Assembly: GCA_949825065.1 (NCBI GenBank)
Contig: OX463847.1
Coordinates: 32,502,115 to 32,566,114, forward strand
Reading direction: 5' to 3'
Length of the DNA stretch: 64,000 nt
Source of the DNA: Odontocerum albicorne
Taxonomy: Eukaryota > Arthropoda > Insecta > Trichoptera > Odontoceridae
In this document: one piece after another, positions 11,093-21,714 of the stretch
How the letters are laid out: each line of letters opens with the position of its first letter
How positions within the stretch are numbered: the stretch's first letter is position 1
Program-made: the position numbers and the translations under genes
Notes under the pieces: generated by a model
Seen by the model: only the letters and a program-made list of their open reading frames with translations
What the model was told of the DNA's origin: nothing
Database searches by the model: none

Positions 11093-12370
11093 CGAGGGTT
11101 GCTACTTAAGTTTTGAGTCAGACAAGTAAAAACAAATATTTATCATCGAAAATGGCTTTATTGTTTTTCAAAATACTGTCCATGAAGATCAATATACTTT
11201 TGCATGCGTTTGAACCAATTTTTGAAGCACTTTTCCACTCCGAATGAGGTAACTTCAAAACATGCGTTTTGAACGCATCAACCGCTTCTTCAGGCGTCGA
11301 AAAACGTTGACTTCGCAATTTATTTTTGATGTTCGGGAATAAAAATAAGTCATTGGGTGCCAAATCAGGGCTGTACGGCGGATGACCCATCAATTCGATG
11401 TTTTGAGTGCTCAAAAAGTCACTTGTTTGAGCCGATGTGTGAGAGCTCGCATTGTCGTGGTGGAGAATGATACGTCTTCGGCGGTTGGTTTTCCTCATTT
11501 TTCCGAACACTTCTGACAAACAAATGGTGGTGTACCATTTAGAATTGACCGTACAACGTTCCGCTAAAGGCACTGTTGCGACATGACCATTTATACCGAA
11601 GAAACAAGCCACCATTTGCTTCGAAGTGCTTCGTGCGCGAATAACTTTTGTTGGGTTTGGCTCGTCTTGAAAGACCCATACAGTCGACTGCTGTTTAGTT
11701 TCTGGGTCATATGCATAGATCCATGATTCGTCACCTATCATAATCTTATAGACGTCTTTTGAAGCACCGCGATCGAATTTTTCAACATTTCTTTGGACCA
11801 ATCGACACGAGCCTTTTTTTGAGCGATTGTCAAATTATGCGGTATCCAACGCGAACAAATCTTTTTGACGGCCAATGTTCATGCAATATTAAATGTATGC
11901 GAGTGGAACTAATGCTCAAACATGCCTCAGTCTCACGATAAGTCACATGAAAATCTTGCAATATCAGTTCACGCACAGCATCGATGTTTTCTGGCACAAC
12001 CGATTTTGGACGACCTTCACGAAATCGTCCTGGAGCGAACTACGATTGAATTCGGAAAACCAGCGAAACACAGTGGTCGGGATGGTGCTTTATCATCAAA
12101 AGTCAAAGCGAGTTGATCGGCACACTGTTGTTGAGTTAGGTCCACGTCGAAAATCATAAACAATCATCGCACGAAAATGTTCACGATTTAATTCCATTTT
12201 TAGCCGAGATGAATTTTCCAAGTCACTGTAAACAACACAAATAGTACTCGTATGAAAAAACTTTCTGAGCACGTATACCATTAAAAACATCAAACTTTAC
12301 GATGGTGATGTCAGATTTGACGTATCTACACTGGTGTTGCCATATCTCAAAACTTAAGTAGCAACCCTCG
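11093..12370 (-). mobile_element. Full-length mariner element (Tc1/mariner), inactive
   Basis: Both ends carry identical 25-bp terminal inverted repeats starting CGAGGGTTGCTACTTAAG and ending TTTTGAG. TA dinucleotides flank the element at 11091-11092 and 12371-12372, the target duplication typical of mariner. The length, 1278 bp, is typical of the family. The transposase lies on the minus strand. The element sits in a degraded LINE reverse transcriptase, so it inserted after that LINE had arrived. Terminal repeats are perfect but the gene is broken, so it could move only if supplied with transposase. Confidence 0.96.
11118..12197 (-). pseudogene. Mariner transposase (DD34D) with multiple frameshifts
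   Basis: The start codon is best placed at 12197 (MELNREHFRAMIVYDFRRG). The N-terminal DNA-binding part (helix-turn-helix, about 150 residues) is readable only by changing frame at least four times: after DFRRG, at the APSRP position, at LQDDF, and near LHEHW. From 11801 to 11118 the catalytic half is open over 227 codons. Catalytic residues are visible as D in GDESWIYAYDPETK, D in LHHDNASSHTS, and D in YSPDLAPND. There are 34 residues between the second and third aspartates, which is diagnostic of mariner. Known role of the family: cut-and-paste transposition at TA sites in the nucleus. The frameshifts make this copy non-functional. Confidence 0.95.
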
Positions 12371-12371
12371 T

Positions 12372-12430
12372 ATTGACCTAGGTGTGCCGCAGGGATCTGT
12401 TTTTGGGCCATTGTTCTTACTCTAGCCTGT
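12372..12430 (+). pseudogene. LINE reverse transcriptase fragment (VPQGS motif)
   Basis: From 12375 the plus strand reads DLGVPQGSVFGPLFLL, the conserved RT motif (VPQGSVLGPLLF) of Jockey/R1-type non-LTR retrotransposons. The frame ends at a stop soon after. It is the right-hand continuation of the relic at 10900-11090. Confidence 0.75.
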
Positions 12431-12859
12431 CTAAATTTGATTTCAATAAAAAATACATAATGTGGATTACTTTATTCATGGCATATTCTAAACCCGATGG
12501 TTAATCACTTACAGAAAACTGAAGTTACCCAAAATATATGTTTCTAATGCTGAATTGAATCAAACCCCTCTCGGACAAAGTAAAGAAAATACAACAATAA
12601 ATAATTTCAAATTGAAAATAGGTATCCTAATTGTTAGATCTGTTAAAGTGCTTAACTTGTAGTGATTAAAATCTTTGTTACATGTCGATCCATCTGGTAA
12701 GATTGTTTTCATTGTTGCGGTTTCTTTTTAGTCAAACAGCAATAAGTTTAAAAAAATACTTGAACATTATGTTTCTTGGTCATCATCAGGAATGGAACTT
12801 AAAAACTCTGTATAATAATAAGCATTGTATAAAGGTTAGATATCGTTTTAAACGAAAAT
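12431..12859. other. AT-rich non-coding stretch
   Basis: No gene or repeat recognised. Confidence 0.5.
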
Positions 12860-13130
12860 TTGGTTAATTTCTTTTGGAAACGTGAAACAAATGAACGAAG
12901 AAAGACTAACGGAAAACAGTGTAAATGTGAGTGGACTGCGTGGTAGAGGAAGACCAATGAAAGTATGGTTGGATAAAGTGAATGATATTTTGAAAGAAAA
13001 GTAACAAGTAAGATAAATTGTATCAGCTGTATGAGAAGGTGAATGAATGTGGAATAAGCGAAATATGTGTGTTGAGATAGGAAAGTATGAATCTCTGTCC
13101 TCTCTGCCTACTCCAGCAGGGATACGACGT
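12860..13130 (+). pseudogene. LINE family 1, 3' end
   Basis: Carries the family's C-terminal block GRGRPMKVWLDKVNDILKEK (12940-13004), preceded by an ERM/NERRLT segment and followed by a block that decodes, with frameshifts, to a CMRR(C)MNV..AK..C-like region. The fragment ends in CTCTGTCCTCTCTGCCTACT and GTGATGATATTTGTGTATG, the usual 3' terminus of the family. This family provides the most abundant LINE fragments in the window; all copies are 5'-truncated and mutated. Confidence 0.8.
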
Positions 13131-13956
13131 GATGATATTTGTGTATGCATCGCTAATTTTTAATATGTTTTTTTAATGGAATGGTGTTTTTAATGGAATG
13201 GTTTTTTTAATGGAAAGGATACACTTTGATATATTTCTGATCAATGTTATTATTTTCGCATATTGTCTTATGTGTACAAGTATATTGGGATGAGTATATT
13301 TAAAAAAATCTTGTAAGATATGAAACATTCGATATACATAATTGATTTATGAAAAACACATGTTTTAAAAACTTGATAATTTTACATTCACCGTATTGAC
13401 ATATGCTTTATTCAACGTTTTGTGGATTGAATCCGTTTTGAATACAAAAGGTCAATTCTTCGAAAATCATAGATAATCAAAAATCATAAATTTGAGCACA
13501 TCTGCCATCCCTATTTTGGTGAATTTTTAGGTATATATTTGATATTGTATTATTTTCGAGAAAACGGTACCAGCTGGCAGATTACAATAAGGAATCAGCT
13601 TGTAAGTCAGATCGATAAGGAATAAGGCATTATTATCCTGAAAGCAATCGAAAATTGGGGTTTGTTTCGGAATCAAATGGAACTGTTTTTGATTATACTT
13701 TTTAGTATTATTGAAAATATCGTTTTTAAGAATGATAACATTTTCGATCGTTTTTTTTTTCAATTTTTAAGATAATTTGAAACTAAAAAGGAACAAATGA
13801 ATTAATTTATGATGATTTGAAACTATATAGAAACAAATGCGATAGAAGAGACGAAGGATGTGTATCGAAATATGAAAATCTAGTGCTCTACTATTTATCA
13901 ACACCGATACGGAAATAACGTGATGGTATTTATGTGTGTACGATCAATAAAAGTGA
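13131..13956. other. AT-rich non-coding stretch
   Basis: Nothing recognised. TTTTTAATGGAATGG is repeated three times near 13170-13215. Confidence 0.5.
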
Positions 13957-13960
13957 TTAA

Positions 13961-14556
13961 CCCTTCCTTCCTGTGATGTGTAACTAGTACACATTGCGCC
14001 TAAAAACTTTAATATCTCTATAAATATAATAAATACTGGGTTCAGATTTTAGGTATTCCTCCGTAATACATTTACGCATAATGAAAAAAATAATATTAAT
14101 AATAATTAGCACTTATCGGCTACATCAGAGATATTTTGTGAAAATCGGGAATATATTCACCAATGCAATCAAACGTGTGCCAGTGTGTGACGTAGGTATA
14201 TTCACTCTAAAACCGCTATGGGTGAGGAAGCGACGCTTTTCACGTCTCACTCTCACTCTATTTCGGTATATGGGAACGCAAGAAATAGAATCTCAGTTCG
14301 CTCGCTTCTGTCGCTCAGTAGCCAGCGGGCTTTCGTTCGAGGTGGTCGTTTCACCCGTTTTGTGAACGTCGTCCGATGTTTTTTTTTTTTCATGTTTTCA
14401 GCAATAAAATTTCAATTATTATTACATTTGACTTCAAATTTAAGCGATTGGCTATGAATATTCTTATTTTTCCAATTTTAAATCGCTCATTTTTACGTGT
14501 GTATTGAATACACATCACCGGAACGGGGGATTTTTTTTAGCACAGGAAGGGAAAGG
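13961..14556. mobile_element. piggyBac-like non-autonomous element (MITE)
   Basis: TTAA flanks both sides (13957-13960 and 14557-14560). The left end reads CCCTTCCTTCCTGTGATG, and the right end read inward is CCTTTCCCTTCCTGTGC, giving similar terminal inverted repeats that begin CCYTT as in piggyBac. Each end also carries an inner palindromic motif (left TGATGTGTAACTAGTACACA; right inward TGATGTGTATTCAATACACA), as is common near piggyBac ends. The 596-bp interior has no transposase, so it would depend on an autonomous relative. The interior includes a GC-richer segment (14210-14370) of unknown origin. Confidence 0.85.
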
Positions 14557-14634
14557 TTAATGACATGTGAAAGATCAGAAATTTAAAATCAGTTAAGAAG
14601 GAAACTGGTTAAATAAATAATTTATAATTAATGA

Positions 14635-15055
14635 TAAGATTAAAAATGAATGCGTTAGAAATGTGAGCGTTGCATAGAATGTGTGGAAAAACAATGTAAG
14701 CAAGAATAAAGAATTTAGAAATAAGAAAATATTGACAATTGAAATAAGATGCAGAGCTTCAATTAAATAAAGAGCCATTGAAATGGTTCGGCCACGTAAA
14801 AGGAATGAGTGATTAAAGATTTACAAAAATAATGTGCACAATTACTATATAATGTAAAAAATGTTTAGAAAGACCTAAATAAACGTGGAATAACAAAATT
14901 AATCAAATTATGACAGAGGAAAGATTGAAAGCCTTAGGTGAGTATGCAGGACTAGGTGTATGGATGTGGCAAACGCGAAAGATGTATGTCAGGATATAAT
15001 GAAATAGAGATCTCTTCTCAACGTCTTCACCAGTAGAGACATAGCATGATGGTGA
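14635..15055 (+). pseudogene. LINE family 1, C-terminal segment
   Basis: The readable core is PLKWFGHVKR (about 14776-14805), the RWFGHVERM-type motif of the family. It is preceded by an NALEM..LHRMCG-like stretch and followed by a CMDVANAKDVC stretch and CCAGTAGAGACATAGCATGA at the 3' end. Many stops. It is oriented like the piggyBac-like element's right flank, about 80 bp away. Confidence 0.7.
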
Positions 15056-15361
15056 TGATTGTGAATTAATGCAAACGAAAAAATATATTCTAAAGGGACA
15101 AAACGTTTTTGATTTTTTTTAATTTTACTTGATGAAAAACACGTATTATGCTTTTGTAATAACAATTTAAAAGCAATAAAAATTTATTAGAGCACATTGT
15201 ATTTATACATAAAGGTTTAGCTTTATAGTTATACTAATCGTAGAAGACCACTTTAAGTTCACAGTAACCATATAAATAAGAGACTCATCCTAAGTACTTT
15301 CAGAAATTAATTAACCCTATACTATTAGCAAATTTAGAATAGAAAGAGATTGAACAAAATG
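15056..15361. other. AT-rich non-coding stretch
   Basis: Nothing recognised. Confidence 0.5.
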
Positions 15362-15363
15362 TA

Positions 15364-15905
15364 TTGGGTTGTTCAGAAAGTACTTCCCTATTTCTCAAAT
15401 ATATGTCAAACAATAAAACTTTCTTCGCTAACTGAATTTCAAACATGCTGAATGTATTTTAATATGATAGGTAATAGTTTAGGGCATTTTTCAGACAATT
15501 GTTTATAAAAACAGTTCAGCGGTTTTTTTGCGTCATTTAGAAGACATCCATAAATTGTTTTTTCGGTGCTTGATGCTTTTTCACTACAGCAAAGGAAAAT
15601 ATGTGGCACAAATAAAATATATATAGTGTATGACGACGATGCAGCAAGCGATCGTGTGTGTAAAATGTAGTTTTAAAAAATCTGTAATGGCGATACGACA
15701 CTCAAAGGTGGTGTCCATTCTGGAAGGCAGAATACCACTGATGACGACCAAATCAAGGCTTTGATCGAGAATAACCAGTGTTCTTCGACAAGATATTGCC
15801 GAGATACTGAAATTATCGAAAACCAACGTCCACGCGTATTTGGTGCAATTTTCCGTTTGAATTTGAACTAAAAATACAAAATTATTTACATTCCGGACAA
15901 CCTAT
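15364..15905 (+). mobile_element. Deleted mariner element, second family
   Basis: Left end TTGGGTTGTTCAGAAAGTAC and right end (inward) ATAGGTTGTCCGGAATG form related inverted repeats with TA on both sides. Between them is a relic of the N-terminal half of a mariner transposase on the plus strand: DDQIKALIENNQ (about 15735) and, in another frame, DIAEILKLSKTNVHAYLVQF (about 15790-15850), the DNA-binding helix-turn-helix part. The catalytic D,D34D half is absent. At 542 bp it is less than half of a full element, so it is an internal-deletion derivative. Confidence 0.82.
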
Positions 15906-17404
15906 TACTTCACAATATAGTCGTAATAACACGTGCGTAAAATGAAATGTCGTGTAAATACACATCAGTTTTGAAATAGAACTCTAGGATTTATTTTCAC
16001 TATTTATTTTCACTGGGAAATGCGAGTATAATAAGAGAAACGAAAAATGATCTTTTATCTCAGATAAATGAGATCAAAATATGGAAAACTCAGAGTATTA
16101 ATTCTGAGAATGTGAGGGTTGCGAATAATAATTATTTGCTTTCTCAGAAATTCTGATATTCTTTGAAAACAAGATTGTTGTAAAATAATATTAAATTACT
16201 TTGTTTATTGTTTTTTTTTTTTTTTTTTGTAATTTGATACTTATTTCTATAACATAATAAGTTTCTATTTTTATAACGATGTTTAAGTACATGTAATTTT
16301 ATTTTTTTGCTATATTCTTTACCTAATTGGTCAACTATCTAGGGCGGATAATACAAAGGACTTAGTTGTATTTGAAAGCGACCTTTCATTTACTTTGCAT
16401 ATCAAATATATCTGTAAATATCGAACCAGATGCTTGGTTGGTCCTTCTGGTTTTCAGAACTATATATTTATATTTGTTTACTAAATAATAAAAAAGACGA
16501 AAATATACTGGCAAAGCGTAACTCAAAGCACTGCAGGTGCTGCCTCACAGCTTGGGGTGTAACTCTTTAGGCCATTACTGTATCAATGGGCCATGAATGC
16601 GAATCGAAAGTGAAGAGATGTACTCTTAAAGCTGGACATTGACCTTGTTATCCGAAAGGAAACATGTACACATGTCAATTGTCATTTATGTATTCATTGA
16701 TGTGACATTGTGTGGAGACGATGGAAATAGAAAGTTCAACTTTATGACGATTGATGGTCTTTTCTCCCAACCTTCGGAAACGAATTGCCATACTGTATCT
16801 TTGTTAGATGCACACATGTGCATGGAACCAATAATGGATTTGTGATAATGAACCGTAAGGTTGGATCATAAATTGGAAAGCCATAGTTCTTGATTGTTCA
16901 TTAAGACTACAGGACAGTATATTCTTGTCTTAAATACATGGGGTATCAGATTGTTACAGTATACTGTACGGTTAAGGTTGTATTTTGTTTTTATTATGTA
17001 CGAGTATTATGTAATATAATGGGCTAACTGCCCATGCATCATTTTTTTTAGACTAAACTGAAGAATATTTTCTTTCTTCATTTTTTTATTACTATAATCC
17101 TCTTTAGAATTAGGGAAGCAGATATGTTTAAAAGCGTACGCGGGTAAACCCATTGTACTAGACCTTATCAATCAATTAGTTCTTGCCAATTTTCATTCCC
17201 TTTTCTCTCTACAAATTATTTTCCTTTTCTTCAAATTTGATACATACATCCATACCATCACGCCATTCCTCGAGAAAAATTTATTAAACGAACAATATTC
17301 TATTTGTAATATTTAGAATATTATATCTTGTATCTGTCCATATACGCCCCAACTTATTTATGCCGATTTTTTTTCGACATAAGTGGTATTAAGGCAATCG
17401 AAAA
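15906..17404. other. AT-rich non-coding stretch
   Basis: No gene or repeat family recognised. A T homopolymer run lies near 16210-16230. Confidence 0.5.
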
Positions 17405-17550
17405 TAAAATACCTTTGAGAGAGAAGCCATCAAATGGTCTGGGCTCATCATATAACACCCTTAGAATGGAGATACACCCTCACCAATAGAAGAGCGATTT
17501 CGGCCTCGAGGATGTCAGATGTTTTAAAGCTCGCTTCCTTGTATACGTAA
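17405..17550 (+). repeat. Repeat family T copy (unclassified)
   Basis: Shares AAAATACMTTTRAGAGAGAA, GGTCTGGGCTCAT, ACACCCTCACCAATAGA and a GATGTCAGATG end with copies at 40918-41090, 59935-60062 and 61328-61470. The class is unknown. The order of blocks is constant, so these are copies of one element. Confidence 0.75.
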
Positions 17551-18954
17551 ATTACATTATAATAACAAAAAAAATAAAGAATAATAAATAAGCAGTTGTC
17601 ACAATTAAAACAAACTCAATAAATGAAGAGTAAAACTCATAAACCACATAAAACCATGTTTTTGATTTTTCATTTTTTTTTATGGAAAAACAGTCTGTCA
17701 ACAAGCGACAATATATCCATAAATGGCATATATGATATGTGAATTCAAACTATAAAAATAGCGTTATATAATTTGTATGTTTTTTTATTTTTCACAAATA
17801 AAATGTTTTGTACAAAATGGGCAGTTTTTTTCTTATAACTCTTTACGTATTTTTTGGCTCTTGAGTGGTTTATGAGTTTAACTCTTCAAATGTGTACAAA
17901 ACTTTACAAAAATCCACACGATTTCTATGTAGATTACCTTCAGTCCAAAGCAAGTGTTTTAATATGTTACTTTTTTCGGATAGGATAAATATTTTTTCGT
18001 GAATGTGAGGAGAGGGATAACATATTTTTTTCATATTTATTAAAGTAACAAAAAAGAAACTTGAAAACAGACGTGACAGTAATGAGCGAAATCGCAGAAC
18101 CATCTAATACAAATTAGCCTAAATATACAGAGTAAGTAAAAAAATCTAAATGTAGAGCTGTATACGAGTATATTGCAAAAAAAACCTATGCATAGCTTCC
18201 GCTACGCGTGCGCAGAACTCACCTGTCAGCTGTCAAGATTGCTGACAATAATTGAAACGTGGCTTGAAACCGAAAGCGCTCCTGTCAAGTTTGACGTTTC
18301 GATACTTCATCAATGAAAGTTAGAGGAGATCAAGTGGAAAGATTCTTACTTGAACTATTATCGATCATTCATGGGATTGTACACTGCTGGTTCTTTTTAT
18401 ATGTGGATTAGAGAACAAAATGTAACAGCTGATTTTGGTAACGAATCATCATCGTTGATGAGTTGATTTGGTATTTTTTTCTTCAGAGGAAAGCAACAGT
18501 GAAATTACAGTTAATCCATTTTGTTTTTATAGTACTATTACTATTAGACCATAATCGAATGTGGGAACGTTTGATATAATGCCGATCAAAATGAGGTTCT
18601 AATTACTAAGGTTATAATTACATTCTGTGTGTTCTTAAATATACTCATAGTCCAGTTATTATCAGAATAAAATAAAAGGTAGAGCTGAAATAACTTTGAT
18701 ATTAGATTATTGGTGGTCGTGATTTAACGTTAAGCATTCATGTTAAGCAAAGAATGCCTCAGGTTCGATTCCTAGACGATTTCCTTCTGGACTGAATTCA
18801 CTCTTAAGTGATTCACTCATTTTCTGGTTCAGAACATACGCAGATGAGGGGAAGTATATAATCTAATGGCAGCAGCCCCCATCTTCCTATCCTTACATTC
18901 AAATTGTTTTTTTTAAATATTTTTATTCTGCTAATAATAGTGAGTTAAAATCCT
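17551..18954. other. Non-coding stretch, possible SINE-like segment
   Basis: At 18758-18775 CAGGTTCGATTCCTAG is a good B-box sequence, with TTAACGTTAAGCATTCATG upstream, but no SINE body known from this window follows. A GC-richer patch at 18190-18310 has the inverted words CTGTCAGCTGTC and GCTGACAATAATTG. No gene recognised. Confidence 0.4.
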
Positions 18955-19015
18955 GATTTAGAAAAGTCTGCTCTCTAAACGGCGCTATATAAATTGTATT
19001 TTTCATTATTATTAT
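18955..19015 (+). repeat. Repeat family D, 3' end
   Basis: CTGCTCTCTAAACGGCGCTA followed by TATAAATTGTATTTTTCATT and an ATTATTATC tail matches the ends of the copies at 6815-6975, 36540-36870 and 45180-45800. Confidence 0.6.
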
Positions 19016-19030
19016 CACTTCATTAAATTA

Positions 19031-19282
19031 TTTTATATTGTTTTTATCAAATACTGTTTATTCCACTTTATGTAACGGTATAACCCTATCGGTTTCAAAG
19101 CTTTCACCTCATAAACTGGGGAGCACTAATAAATCTTGTTTGTGCTCCCCTGATGATGAGGTGACAGCCTTAAAACCAGTAGGGTTATACCATTACAAAA
19201 AGTTGAATAAATAGTGTTTGATATAATAAATTGCCTTTAAGTCTCCACGACGTAAATGCCTTACGTATAAATAATATAATTA
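19031..19282. mobile_element. Penelope-like element, minimal inverted dimer
   Basis: Two copies of the Penelope-like 3' terminal sequence lie head to head. The left arm (minus) ends with TACTGTTTATTCCACTTTA and GGTATAACCCTATCGGTTTC; the right arm (plus) has GAGGTGACAGCCTTAAAACC, AGGGTTATACC and GAATAAATAGTGTTTG. No protein-coding part remains. The right arm continues past the symmetry into CTCCACGACGTAAATGCC and ATAAATAATATAATT, as in the two other copies. ATTAAATTA occurs at 19022-19030 and 19283-19291 and is a clear 9-bp target duplication, so the whole dimer was inserted as one unit. A hammerhead-like core sits at 19150-19186. Confidence 0.85.
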
Positions 19283-19297
19283 ATTAAATTACTCTTT

Positions 19298-19372
19298 CTG
19301 GTTGATTAGAAGAGATCGCCACTAGGTAATAAACCCGCTAGGTTGTACTGTATACAACAAAAACATAAGAAA
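19298..19372 (+). repeat. SINE family A, 3' tail only
   Basis: TTTCTGGTTGATTAGAAGAG, ATCGCCACTAGGTAATAAAC and GGTTGTACTGTATACAAC match the family A 3' half. It is 5'-truncated and immediately follows the Penelope-like dimer. Confidence 0.75.
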
Positions 19373-20324
19373 ATAATACGAGTACAACATAGAAGTGTAG
19401 ATAATTTGAGTCTAGTTGACGTATTTATTTATGGGAATAGTTTAAATGTGTAGAAAACCTTAAAAAATACTCCACTATAAAGTTGTATAGAGATTCTACT
19501 ATAGGTTACAAGAATATTTATGGTAGGATCTAAATTGCATTTAGTCCGTACTCATTTGTCATTTTTTAACTATGTGGTAAAATCTAAATATACCATATCA
19601 TATATTTATAAATTAATATACCATCTTTAAAGACAGTAGTAATAAGTCATCTGACCAATGAATATAACGAAAATGAAAAAGGTCACCAAACAATGAAGAG
19701 GGCACCTCAGTCATTAAGGGCCCTCCCTGGTCGGACCTTCAACTTCTAGGTGGTCCCTTCGTATTTCAAGTCAAGTTTATCATTTATTTCTGGACGGACA
19801 CTGAAAGATAATTAGAATACAGCTCTTAAAGGAACTGTTTGAGTTTTTCATGCGAGGCAAATTGGGGAACAAAGAGCACTTCTCAAGTGCGGACGTTTAT
19901 GAACGCTATTCATAAAAGTTTTTTGATAGGTGTTGAAGGGGTGGCGAGGGAATTTATCTGAAGTGATCTTTTTTATATCTATTGGGTGTACAATAAAAAA
20001 AAGTACATTTTAATTTTAATTGTGAATGTTGTTTTATTTATATACTCGTATTTATTACATTTGCACACTTAATTTTTGCAAATCATACACTCGTCAACAC
20101 CAACTGTGTCTACCACAGATGAACTAATTAAACTAAATTATAAATCAAATCACGTATACTTAATGGTTTTATAGTCTTCTGCGGAATAGATTTAGAATAA
20201 AAAATACAAATGTTGGCTATGTTCTTATGGGGAATAGAGTAATAAATGGAGGATACATTTATTTGACTATTTATGGAATAATAATTTTTTATTGATTTAT
20301 GAATTTACATAAATACTTACAAAT
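19373..20324. other. AT-rich non-coding stretch
   Basis: No gene recognised. Confidence 0.5.
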
Positions 20325-20805
20325 CATGACGCCATTTCACTTTTGGGGAAGACAGAGATGATCAAGCGCCAAACTTTTTTGTCTCCACACATTGTATATT
20401 TCGCCTTTTCAATTTTCATACACCTTTTCATACAGCTCCAAGGATTTTTCTGACTTTTTAAATTTCCTTCATTCTTAATATAATTCACTTGACCCAACAA
20501 TACTTTCTCTACTAAGCCTTCCACTCATATTCGCACAGTATATTTGTTTTGTTAGTCTTTCTTCATATATTCATTCTACATACTAAAATCACCTCGGAGT
20601 GCTCTTCTTCAGCTTGCTCAATACATCAGTCTTAAGTTCACATTCTTCCCTAATGACTTAATTTCGTAATCTGTCGTGCATTGTCACTCCATGTACATTT
20701 TTTTCTCAGTCCACATATTTCTACAGCATTTTTTCTACTCCTTTCATCCATTTCCACGTCCACGTTTTACTTCCGTACATCGAAGTTTGTATTGTATTAA
20801 TGGTA
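20325..20805 (-). pseudogene. LINE family 1 copy, head-to-head with the next
   Basis: The minus strand reads SMYGSKTWTWKW near its 5' end, CMKRCMKIEKAKYTMC near 20410, and KVWRLIISVFPKSEMAS before its terminal stop at 20324-20326. These are, in order, the MYGSE.W.W, CM.R.M....A..C and SAYP..EMA blocks of the family's C-terminal domain. Stops and frameshifts break the frame between the blocks. Its 5' end meets the 5' end of the plus-strand copy at 20812. Confidence 0.8.
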
Positions 20806-20811
20806 TTATAA

Positions 20812-21275
20812 TATGATAGTCCACAATAGTATTTTGGTGCCATCTTTGATGTATAGGAGTGAAAAGTGGACGTGGAAAAAAGCTGAGAGCCGAATAAATT
20901 CTGTAAAGATAAGTGATTTGAGAAGAATACATGAAGTAAAAATTTATGAGAGAACAAGGAATGAAGTGATAAGGGATGAATGTGAACCTAAGGTTGATGT
21001 GTCAAGTAAAATTAATAAGACAACGTAGAGATGGTTAGGACACGTGGAACGAATGAATGCATAAATACTAATACAACAGATATATAGTGAAGATATGGGT
21101 GCAAAGAGAACAAAAGAAAGATCAAGGAAAGTATAATTGGATTCAGTTAAGGAAATTCTGAAAGTCCGAAAAGTAGAAAGTCATAGAAATTGTAGAGGTG
21201 TATGAATGTGGAAGAGGAAAGAAGGAAGTTAGGCTCTCTGCCTACTTCAACAGGGAAATGGCTTGATGGGATGAA
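20812..21275 (+). pseudogene. LINE family 1 copy
   Basis: Open from 20813 for 71 codons: VPSLMYRSEKWTWKKAESRI, then DLRRIHEVKIYERTRNEVIR and a stop after INKTT. It continues as RWLGHVERMNA (21030-21062), a lysine-rich segment with a WLDSVKEIL-like reading, and CTCTCTGCCTACTTCAACAG near 21235, the usual 3' terminus. It begins at nearly the same family position as the minus-strand copy 20325-20805. Confidence 0.85.
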
Positions 21276-21714
21276 TGTATGTGTGTTAAAATGTTATTAT
21301 TTTTAACAGTGATAATATTTAAATTATTTTTTCCTTACGATTACTGTCAACATAAATTATGTAATCTAATAAACTTTATCAAAGAAACCTTGTCTTACAG
21401 TATGTCTTGTCGTGCTGTATGGCGTTGAAAACATGATATCCGGTTAGAGCACAGAACTGTGGTGCGATTTGATTAATTGCATACTAGAGCTATGCTAGTG
21501 AAGGTGCAAAATACTCGACTTGTGAAGGCGCTTAAGTGTGCAGCACGAATGCAGCCGAAATGTCGTGCGAGCATTTTGCGGTACTGTTTTAGATATTCAT
21601 TCCCATTCACACTCGCCGTCCTTGTACTTATGTTATGGTATCCATTCTTGAGTGAGCCATTAAGTTTTATAGACTCTGCTTTCAAAATACTCTACATGTT
21701 TTTTTCTTTATTTT
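21276..21714. other. Non-coding stretch
   Basis: Overlapping frames on both strands at 21473-21728 (about 70-83 codons) match nothing I recognise and are probably chance. Confidence 0.45.
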
